A stretch of 64,000 bases of DNA from positions 1-64,000 of the forward strand of contig JAGLOO010000057.1 of assembly GCA_023138875.1 (NCBI GenBank), read 5' to 3'. Made by a program: the position numbers and the translations under genes. Origin of the DNA: Bacteroidales bacterium (GTDB taxonomy: Bacteria > Bacteroidota > Bacteroidia > Bacteroidales > GCA-2748055). Each line of letters starts with the position of its first letter. The first letter of the stretch is position 1. The notes beneath the pieces were generated by a model, which saw only the letters and a program-made list of their open reading frames with translations, did no database searches and was not told the DNA's origin. Positions 58,273 through 64,000 of the stretch are shown here, in pieces.

Positions 58273-58674
58273 ATGCGCGAATGTCTGAAGAAAGAAGTGA
58301 GCTATAAAACAAGCCGTTCTTCGGGACCGGGCGGACAGCACGTGAACAAAACCGAATCGCGTGTGGAACTGTACTGGAATCTCACAGACTCAGTCTGTTT
58401 GAACGATTTCCAGAAGCATATGATCAGAAAGCGATTGGTCTCAAGGTTAACAGAAAAAAGTGTTCTTATTCTGACATCTGATAAACACCGCTCACAACAT
58501 CAGAATAAGGAGGATGTTACAGAAAGATTCCTGAAATTGATCGCTGCATCGCTGGTGCCTGTCAGGAAGCGTTATCCCACAAAGCCCACCCGTTCAAGCG
58601 TTGAAAAAAGGATTAGTAATAAAAAGATCCGGGGTGATCTCAAACGGTCAAGAAGGAACAGACCTGAGGAATAA
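58273..58674 (+). CDS. arfB: ArfB-like peptidyl-tRNA hydrolase (GGQ release factor domain)
   Basis: A short release-factor-like protein with the catalytic GGQ in SSGPGGQHVNKTESRVEL and a basic C-terminal tail (RSSVEKRISNKKIRGDLKRS) that in ArfB enters the empty mRNA channel of stalled ribosomes. It frees ribosomes stalled on non-stop mRNA. From the ATG at 58273 the protein has 133 residues and the family's usual short lead before GGQ; upstream ATGs at 58228 and 58249 are possible. It converges on the heme-copper operon. Confidence 0.88.
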   Translation: MRECLKKEVSYKTSRSSGPGGQHVNKTESRVELYWNLTDSVCLNDFQKHMIRKRLVSRLTEKSVLILTSDKHRSQHQNKEDVTERFLKLIAASLVPVRKRYPTKPTRSSVEKRISNKKIRGDLKRSRRNRPEE

Positions 58675-58680
58675 CCATTG

Positions 58681-58713
58681 AAAAAGGGCACCACCATCAA
58701 ATGGCAGTGCCCT
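58681..58713 (-). terminator. rho-independent terminator of heme-copper operon
   Basis: AGGGCAC (58685-58691) pairs perfectly with GTGCCCT (58707-58713), with an inner CCAT/ATGG stem. On the minus strand the hairpin is followed by TTTTT, so it ends the operon coming from 61 kb. On the plus strand it may also slow arfB transcripts. Confidence 0.75.
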
Positions 58714-58744
58714 GCATAATTAATTCAATCCAAAAGCCTGTTTC

Positions 58745-60373
58745 CTAAGCTGACTCAGGTAACAAGTCTTTGTTCCTGTTCTTCACGGGTTTGAAGATCC
58801 CGATGACTCCGTTCACCCCTACACTCATCACAATATTAATAAAGAAGGCAAGGAATCCGATGAGTAACAGGCCACCGCAGATAAGGGCCAGGATCATATA
58901 AAGGTCATACTCCCCATTGAAATAGAGGGTTCTTCTCAGCATTCCCTTCAATCCGGCCATGCCCATAAAGGCCCCCATACCGATACCCCCCACCAGGTGG
59001 GCCCAGAAATGGAGATTGGCCAGTTTCTGACTGTACAGTTTGGCTCCATTGGTAAGGATCGGCAGCAACAGATAAATGGCAGCATGGAGGGTCATGGTCA
59101 GTCCCACCAGTATTGCCACATGAACGTGTGGTCCTACGATCCACTGGGTGTTGTGAAGGATCCGGTTCAATCCAACATCGGCCTGCATGATCCCTGCGGG
59201 GACGGCCAGAGCAAATCCCAGGAGTCCGCCCAGAAGGAATTTCAATTCGTTGGTCATTTTTAACGGTCGGGCCGCCCATAGAGTAGCCAGGGTGACGAAA
59301 AACGCCAGTCCCTGGGTAATTAATTCAAAGGCGGTCACCATTTCGCCCGATAACACTTTCAGAAATCCCGGCTGGGCCTGATCAGACAGGAGGTGATGCG
59401 ACCATACCGTCCAGGAAACTACAAGCTCCACCAGCAGGGCAGCACGTGCTATGTTCTGCATGAAGAGTCTTTTTCCGGTGATCATGGTGGCCAGGAGGTA
59501 CCACGTTCCGGCTACAAAGATCAGTACCAGGCCATCTGCGATCAGGTCGAGTCCCCACCAGAACCAGTTTTTATACAGCAGGGCGTCAATAGCTGTCTCC
59601 TTCAGGTCGAACCCGAGGATGGCACCTACCATAAATACGAGGATCAGTAGCCCTGTGAAAAGGAGGATCCCTGCATTCAGGGCCATGTCAACCGAACCTC
59701 TGGCTATGGCTGCCACCGGGAGGGATACCAGGTGCTCTTTTTGTTTCACTCTCTTTCTGAACAGGTTCCTGATTCCTGTAGTACCGAGGGCAGAACCCAG
59801 CAATTTGCCTCCAGGCTGTTTCTCCCAGCCCTCCGGGGTGTAGGAGATGGTCTTAAAGACATTGATAACGAAGAAAGCGGAACCTACCATTACCATGGCT
59901 ATTCCCAGTATAAAAATAGCTCCTCCAACCGGATTGAATTGGCTGAAGTCAGCAGGCAGCGGCCAGTACAGGGTATAGAGCGGAGCATAGTGGGAAATAA
60001 ATCCTGCCAGCCAGAAAATAAATGTTCCGGCAGTGATCAGAAAAAAGTTCCAGTGAGCCAGTTTCATGCTGTACAGAGGTTTCTTCATCAGGTAGGGGAC
60101 AAGAAACAGGAATGCCCCAATTACAATAGAGTATGTTGATCCGAAGATACCCACCAGCGGATGGGCTGTCAGGATGGCAAAGAACTGTTCATTGGATATC
60201 ATGGCGATCTGTTCCACCTCGACAATCCGCATGATCATTCCTTCGATCAGCACAATTAGGTAATAGACCAGACCCACCACAACAAACCGCAGGGAGAGTT
60301 TTTGCATGGCAGTCAGGGATTCTGCTTTGAATAATCCCTGTTCGCCTTTCATCAGTGTATTTACAAATGACAT
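58745..60373 (-). CDS. heme-copper oxidase/NO-reductase-like subunit I with altered CuB site
   Basis: A 542-residue integral membrane protein with 12 or more helices. Heme and metal positions are readable: His71 (low-spin heme, TAHPLVG), His326-His327 (SHHLL), and His416 and His418 (GPHVHVA). The helix-VI CuB histidine (HPE in oxidases, HxxxE in cNOR) is replaced: WWGLDLIADG has Asp276 at the histidine position and Asp280 at the cNOR glutamate. No oxidase-type cross-linked tyrosine motif is seen. This fits an unconventional nitric oxide reductase (the proposed gNOR group is the closest I recall) rather than an oxidase. Electron donor and product are untested. Confidence 0.75.
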   Translation of the reverse strand: MSFVNTLMKGEQGLFKAESLTAMQKLSLRFVVVGLVYYLIVLIEGMIMRIVEVEQIAMISNEQFFAILTAHPLVGIFGSTYSIVIGAFLFLVPYLMKKPLYSMKLAHWNFFLITAGTFIFWLAGFISHYAPLYTLYWPLPADFSQFNPVGGAIFILGIAMVMVGSAFFVINVFKTISYTPEGWEKQPGGKLLGSALGTTGIRNLFRKRVKQKEHLVSLPVAAIARGSVDMALNAGILLFTGLLILVFMVGAILGFDLKETAIDALLYKNWFWWGLDLIADGLVLIFVAGTWYLLATMITGKRLFMQNIARAALLVELVVSWTVWSHHLLSDQAQPGFLKVLSGEMVTAFELITQGLAFFVTLATLWAARPLKMTNELKFLLGGLLGFALAVPAGIMQADVGLNRILHNTQWIVGPHVHVAILVGLTMTLHAAIYLLLPILTNGAKLYSQKLANLHFWAHLVGGIGMGAFMGMAGLKGMLRRTLYFNGEYDLYMILALICGGLLLIGFLAFFINIVMSVGVNGVIGIFKPVKNRNKDLLPESA

Positions 60374-60405
60374 AATGACAATTTTTTAAAGGTTAACAAT
60401 CGGGA

Positions 60406-60969
60406 TTATTCTGAGGAGGAATCGGATGCTAGGACCTCAACAGCATTTTCTTCAACCATGGCTATCCCTTTTGGTCCGGAGTATTCCGTTGAGCGAATGG
60501 AATAGGTTCCCGGTTTCAGGAATTGCCAGAGGATATCGTTGCGATGCCCGGGAACAACCTGCATCTGGAAAAGCATGGTGTTATCCTCACGGAATAGTCC
60601 AAATCCGTACGTGAGATCCAGGGATGTTACATCAAATTCAACAATCTCACCCACCTCGACCACCATTTTATCTTCGGGAAGGAAGAACTGGTGATTGGCA
60701 ACTTCGATGGCAAATGATTTGTCCGGAGTAATCTTGTCACGTTTTAAGTCCATCTCCGACCAGGGAATGGTATTGTAGGTGATGATGTGCAATGAAACAC
60801 CTAGCAGCGTCAGGAATCCTACAAATGTGTAAAACAACACAGGATTCACCTTGCTTTTACCCTTTTTGGTTACCCTTAATGCGAACCAGGCCATGACCAG
60901 CATGATTGCGATGGTATAACAGGTATAAGCAATTGTTTGTCCTTTCAGGACGAGGGCGGAATCAACCAT
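60406..60969 (-). CDS. cupredoxin subunit II lacking CuA ligands
   Basis: A 187-residue partner of the subunit above. Two membrane helices (about 11-32 and 44-64) precede a COX2-type cupredoxin domain. At the CuA site the ligands are changed: Tyr121 for His, Ser160 and Ser164 for the two Cys, and Gly168 for His; only Met171 remains. It therefore cannot bind a binuclear CuA centre and probably accepts electrons from quinol, or serves structurally, as CyoA does. Thirty-two nt separate it from subunit I. Confidence 0.8.
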   Translation of the reverse strand: MVDSALVLKGQTIAYTCYTIAIMLVMAWFALRVTKKGKSKVNPVLFYTFVGFLTLLGVSLHIITYNTIPWSEMDLKRDKITPDKSFAIEVANHQFFLPEDKMVVEVGEIVEFDVTSLDLTYGFGLFREDNTMLFQMQVVPGHRNDILWQFLKPGTYSIRSTEYSGPKGIAMVEENAVEVLASDSSSE

Positions 60970-61001
60970 ACGATCTCTTTTTTAGGTTAGACATTTGAAA
61001 C

Positions 61002-61045
61002 AAAATGCTACCCAAAGATAGCATATTATAAGAAAAAAATTCAAT
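61002..61045 (-). promoter_or_regulatory. heme-copper operon promoter with overlapping palindromic operator
   Basis: On the minus strand ATTG (61045-61042), 21 nt, then TATCTTTG (61020-61013) is a full promoter match. ATGCTA (61005-61010) and TAGCAT (61019-61024) form a perfect inverted repeat, extended by flanking A/T bases (61002-61027), that straddles the -7 element. It is a candidate operator for the Rrf2 regulator. Confidence 0.6.
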
Positions 61046-61451
61046 GGTTATTGTCAGATTTTTTTAGCTGGTCTAATGTTGTGTTACTGAGAATATTAAC
61101 TATACTTTTCCTGGTTGTTTCCCAGGTTTCGTGCATGGCACAGGTATGGTTGAAGGGGCATTTATTGAATCCCATGATGCAGGTACCAAGTATATCCAGA
61201 CCCTCAACCGCATCAACAATTTCGGCCAGGGTGATCTGATCGGCGGATCTTTGTAACAGGAATCCCCCATTGCGTCCTTGTACGCTTTTGATGAAACCAC
61301 TCTTTGAAAGACTGGTAAGCAGCTGTCTCAGGTAGGGCCAGGGAATCTTCAGTTTCTTGTGCAATAGTTTTGCTGAGAATTTCCCACCTTCATGGTCCGC
61401 CATAAAGCTAAGGGTTGAAAGGGCATAAGAGGTTGTTTTACTGAAATTCAT
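61041..61451 (-). CDS. Rrf2-family transcriptional regulator (NsrR/IscR-like)
   Basis: A 136-residue winged-helix regulator with the family start (TTSYALSTLSFMA) and wing (VQGRNGGFLL). Three cysteines, Cys91, Cys98 and Cys104 (spacing x6, x5), lie where NsrR and IscR bind a [2Fe-2S] or [4Fe-4S] cluster. It is immediately upstream of, and co-directional with, the heme-copper operon, so it probably controls it in response to NO or redox state. It is likely transcribed separately, because the operon has its own promoter inside the gap. Confidence 0.85.
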   Translation of the reverse strand: MNFSKTTSYALSTLSFMADHEGGKFSAKLLHKKLKIPWPYLRQLLTSLSKSGFIKSVQGRNGGFLLQRSADQITLAEIVDAVEGLDILGTCIMGFNKCPFNHTCAMHETWETTRKSIVNILSNTTLDQLKKSDNNH

Positions 61452-61516
61452 ACATAGGGTTTTTCACAAGTTGAAATTAGCAATTATTGTATTAAACGGG
61501 AAATACGGAACCTTCT

Positions 61517-61524
61517 TATCTTTG
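61517..61524 (+). promoter_or_regulatory. -7 promoter element for GT2 gene
   Basis: TATCTTTG, an exact TAnnTTTG match, 22 nt before the GT2 ATG at 61547. No good -33 is seen at 19-21 nt. Confidence 0.45.
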
Positions 61525-61546
61525 AATCGGATTATTACTTCAATCA

Positions 61547-62557
61547 ATGAACATCAGCCCAAAAATATCCGTCGTCCTGCCATTTTACAATGCTGAGCAA
61601 ACCCTGGATCGGGCCATCACCAGCATCCTAAAACAGGACCTGGAAGATTTCGAATGTATCCTGGTGAATAACAATTCTAAGGATGGAAGCATGAAAATAG
61701 CCCTTGACCGGGAGCAAAAAGACAACCGTTTCAGGGTAGTAAGTGAAACGGAACAGGGCGTGATGTTTGCATCCAACAAAGGATCAGAGCTTGCCCGCGG
61801 AGAATACATTGCCCGGATGGATGCGGATGACAGGGCATACCCTGAGCGCCTCAGGCTGCAGGCCAAATTCCTGGATAATCACCCGGAGTATGGAGCAGTG
61901 GCCGGATTGGTGGAACATGTGGGAGATCCTGATCTTACTGGAGGATTTCGGAGGTTCGTGGAATGGAGCAATTCGGTTCGTAGTTACAATGAAATCTATA
62001 ACCGCCGGTTTATTGAAGCTCCCATCGTCAATCCTTCGGCCATGTGGAGGAGAAAAACCATGGAGGATCATGGATTGTATCTCAGTGGTGATTTTCCGGA
62101 AGACTATGAGATGTGGCTGCGCTGGCTGGACCGGGGTGTGAAAATTGCCAAAGTACCTGAGGTTATCCTGGAATGGTACGATTCCGAGACCCGACTTACA
62201 AGGACAGACAAAATTTACAGCGACAGGGCTTTCTATGAAATCAAAAGCAGGTATCTGGCGAAATGGTTGTCCGAACACAATCCCTTTCACCCTGAAGTGG
62301 CCATATGGGGAGCCAGCAGGATTTCACGCCGCCGGGCAAGGATCCTTGAACAGCATGGGATTAAGATCAATACCTATATTGATACAAAAAGAAGTCGACA
62401 GATTGAAAAGGAGGTGATCTATTTTGAGGATCTTCCTTCATCGGGTGCTTGTTTTGTGCTGACTTACATCAGGCAGATGGACAACCGGGAGAAGATCCAG
62501 GCATTTCTCGAAAGCAGGGGTTATACTGAAGGAGTCAACTATCTGCTGGTTTCCTGA
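61547..62557 (+). CDS. glycosyltransferase family 2 with Rossmann-like C-terminal domain
   Basis: A 336-residue protein. The GT-A domain (about 1-220) has VVLPFYNAEQTLDRAI and the metal-binding DADD (RMDADDRAYPERL). The last 90 residues contain VAIWGASRISRRRA, a dinucleotide- or sugar-nucleotide-like loop, and read as a small Rossmann domain of unknown role. A polysaccharide or LPS glycosyltransferase is the best guess; the substrate is unknown. It converges on the LamG gene with a 2-nt gap. Confidence 0.82.
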   Translation: MNISPKISVVLPFYNAEQTLDRAITSILKQDLEDFECILVNNNSKDGSMKIALDREQKDNRFRVVSETEQGVMFASNKGSELARGEYIARMDADDRAYPERLRLQAKFLDNHPEYGAVAGLVEHVGDPDLTGGFRRFVEWSNSVRSYNEIYNRRFIEAPIVNPSAMWRRKTMEDHGLYLSGDFPEDYEMWLRWLDRGVKIAKVPEVILEWYDSETRLTRTDKIYSDRAFYEIKSRYLAKWLSEHNPFHPEVAIWGASRISRRRARILEQHGIKINTYIDTKRSRQIEKEVIYFEDLPSSGACFVLTYIRQMDNREKIQAFLESRGYTEGVNYLLVS

Positions 62558-62559
62558 TC

Positions 62560-63297
62560 TTAACGTGGGCCAAAGGTTTCACCGGTAAACAGTACTTCAA
62601 TTTCACAGGCGTTGAGTGCTCTTTTATAAATCAGGACCTCATCAACAAACCCTTTGTAATAACGGTGGTCACCGTTGTCTCCGTTATAATACATACCTAT
62701 GGTCAACGGGGTTGTACAGTGGATATCTGTTTTTCTGTACCCGGTTTCGATCTGGTTTTCCAGGACGCCGTCTAAGTAAACAGACCAGGTACTACCATCA
62801 ATCATAGCGATTACATGGTGCCAATGATCATCATCAACCCTGGATTTTGAAGTCATTCTTATATATTGACCTGAACCGATCCGTCCGGCCCAAATAACAA
62901 GTCCGTCCTGGGTTCCAAGTGCAAATCCTCCATCAGCGCTGAAATCATATTTCGAAATAATATGGCTGTAACTATCAGTATCCTCTGTCCTGATCCAGCA
63001 CGAAACAGCCACAGCAGAATGAATGGGTTCAATGTTGTTCCCGCAGTGAATATGGTTATCCACACCATTAAAATAATATGCCTGATCGGGATTTCCCATG
63101 CGGTCTGCCGTATGGGTGGCCCCAACAACCGTTCCATGGTTTTCAAAATCCGAGATATCAACTGCATCATCAATGAATGGATAGTGCGCAATGCGATCCC
63201 ATAGCAGGTCAACGTATTGTGCATCAAGATAAACAGGCAGTACCGGAAGTATACCGATAATTACATATGCCAATAGCTTAACCAGCTTTTTCATCAA
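62560..63297 (-). CDS. secreted LamG/concanavalin-like domain protein
   Basis: A 245-residue exported protein (signal peptide, cleavage near LDAQ) consisting of one LamG-type jellyroll: AHYPFIDDAVDISDFENHG, YYFNGVDNHIHC, HHVIAMIDGSTWSVYLDG, GFVDEVLIYKRALN. These domains usually bind carbohydrates or act in adhesion. There is no T9SS C-terminal domain. Its start overlaps the end of the T9SS-type cargo gene by 4 nt, so the two are co-expressed. Confidence 0.82.
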   Translation of the reverse strand: MMKKLVKLLAYVIIGILPVLPVYLDAQYVDLLWDRIAHYPFIDDAVDISDFENHGTVVGATHTADRMGNPDQAYYFNGVDNHIHCGNNIEPIHSAVAVSCWIRTEDTDSYSHIISKYDFSADGGFALGTQDGLVIWAGRIGSGQYIRMTSKSRVDDDHWHHVIAMIDGSTWSVYLDGVLENQIETGYRKTDIHCTTPLTIGMYYNGDNGDHRYYKGFVDEVLIYKRALNACEIEVLFTGETFGPR

Positions 63298-64000
63298 TTT
63301 ATTTTCAGGTAAACAAATCCTTTCACTACTTCAGTCATATCAGAAGGAAACAATAGATACCAGTATGTATCCGGAGGAAGCTTCCTCCCGTTCATATCTG
63401 CCCCATCCCAGTCATTCTCGTAATTGTCGCTTTTAAAAACCTCTCTGCCCGTCCTGTCATATACCATCAGGCAACTCCCCCTGGTCAGACCTCTGATCAC
63501 GAATTCATCATTTGACCCGTCCCCGTTTGGCGTAAACACATTGGGAATGACCAGATCACCAAACTCCAGTGGAGGTTCATCAATTTCTACAATATCAATC
63601 TGGTCAAGCAACAGATTGGCCGAACCGGTGAATTCTTGGGCCAATCCTGCCTCAAGGACCAGGTGCCGGATGGTCAGTTGAGGAAACAATATGAAACTAT
63701 AATTACCCCATGCCTGGTTGGTTATGGCACTTGACTCCGACATCAGTTCACCTTTATCCAATCCGGTTTCAGTGCCAAAGATTTTCAACTTTGCAGGGGA
63801 AGTATAGGCCACAAAACCTTCTTCCCAGCTGAAATGTCCCACGTCATCCCTGGAGGCGAGGTCGATGGTTAACTGGTAGTACTTTCCCGCTTCCAGGGGT
63901 TGTAGAAGGGTGGTAATAACGGTTTCAAATGAGTTCGGATGCTGTTGATCCGGTCCCCGGGTCACAAGTGTCAGGTAAGTGTCACCGTGGGAGGCATGGT
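63294..64000 (-). CDS. T9SS type B (gliding motility-associated) cargo protein, C-terminal part
   Basis: The reading frame is open to the right edge, so this is the end of a larger gene. The visible 230 or so residues include a jellyroll-like part (about 1-130), then the CHU_C/type B sorting domain with VIPNVFTPNGDGSNDEF, VYDRTGREVF, WDGADMNGRKLPPDTYWY and a terminal KGFVYLKI. This directs export and surface attachment through the type IX system. The cargo's main domain lies outside the window. Confidence 0.85.
   Translation of the reverse strand, partial: HASHGDTYLTLVTRGPDQQHPNSFETVITTLLQPLEAGKYYQLTIDLASRDDVGHFSWEEGFVAYTSPAKLKIFGTETGLDKGELMSESSAITNQAWGNYSFILFPQLTIRHLVLEAGLAQEFTGSANLLLDQIDIVEIDEPPLEFGDLVIPNVFTPNGDGSNDEFVIRGLTRGSCLMVYDRTGREVFKSDNYENDWDGADMNGRKLPPDTYWYLLFPSDMTEVVKGFVYLKIN

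Overview
The window looks like a chromosomal segment of a Bacteroidota bacterium, most likely near Bacteroidales/Marinilabiliales (the order is an inference). Supporting signs are: no Shine-Dalgarno sequences but repeated TAnnTTTG -7 promoter elements; a gliding/T9SS type B sorting domain at the right edge; a DUF2723 membrane protein; a cysteine-poor bL32; an F-ATPase operon with AtpZ/AtpI-like leaders, a long secreted N-terminus on subunit a, and atpD-atpC placed elsewhere; and a bacterial SUI1/eIF1-like factor. No rRNA, CRISPR array, IS element or phage gene was seen. The only tRNA is a fragment cut by the left edge. No gene-free stretch exceeds about 300 bases.

Layout. 1-7.3 kb: partial tRNA, an outer-membrane barrel protein, a Cache-PAS-CBS-nucleotidyltransferase sensor, an aminotransferase class IV and FtsX-type permease pair, and a single-domain response regulator. 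7.4-16.1 kb: one long co-directional run, DUF177-rpmF-plsX-fabH-bactofilin-atpZ-atpI-like-atpBEFHAG, joining translation, lipid initiation, cytoskeleton and ATP synthase. 16.1-28.2 kb: amino-acid block, with carB and carA (both minus) flanking a plus-strand argR-GNAT-argG-proC-argE-argH-proB-proA cluster. A pair of ARG-box-like palindromes overlaps the argR promoter. 28.2-42.2 kb: secreted thioredoxin-like protein, polyprenyl synthase, DUF2723 protein, SUI1, a large periplasmic HEGRH/beta-propeller/barrel protein, a lipoprotein, a TonB-like protein, and the atpD-atpC-hydrolase-GT9 operon. 42.4-57.6 kb: barrel protein, GH16-fold protein with a repeat-rich N-terminus and no catalytic glutamates, gamma-glutamyltransferase, a reductive-dehalogenase-like iron-sulfur protein with an SLC13 carrier, a YfiR-like/PP2C membrane phosphatase, AsmA-like protein and SNF2 helicase. 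57.6-64 kb: ArfB-like hydrolase, a heme-copper/NO-reductase-like operon under an Rrf2 regulator, a GT2 glycosyltransferase, a LamG protein and the end of a T9SS cargo protein.

The most unusual element is 58.7-61.5 kb. The heme-copper subunit I has aspartate where the first CuB histidine is expected. Its cupredoxin subunit II has lost four of five CuA ligands. An Rrf2-family regulator with three clustered cysteines lies upstream, and a near-palindrome straddles the -7 element between regulator and operon. This suggests an unconventional nitric oxide reductase controlled by an Fe-S NO/redox sensor. Second is the membrane-anchored reductive-dehalogenase homologue overlapping an SLC13/RCK transporter gene. 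All functional calls rest on reading motifs; no database search was run.
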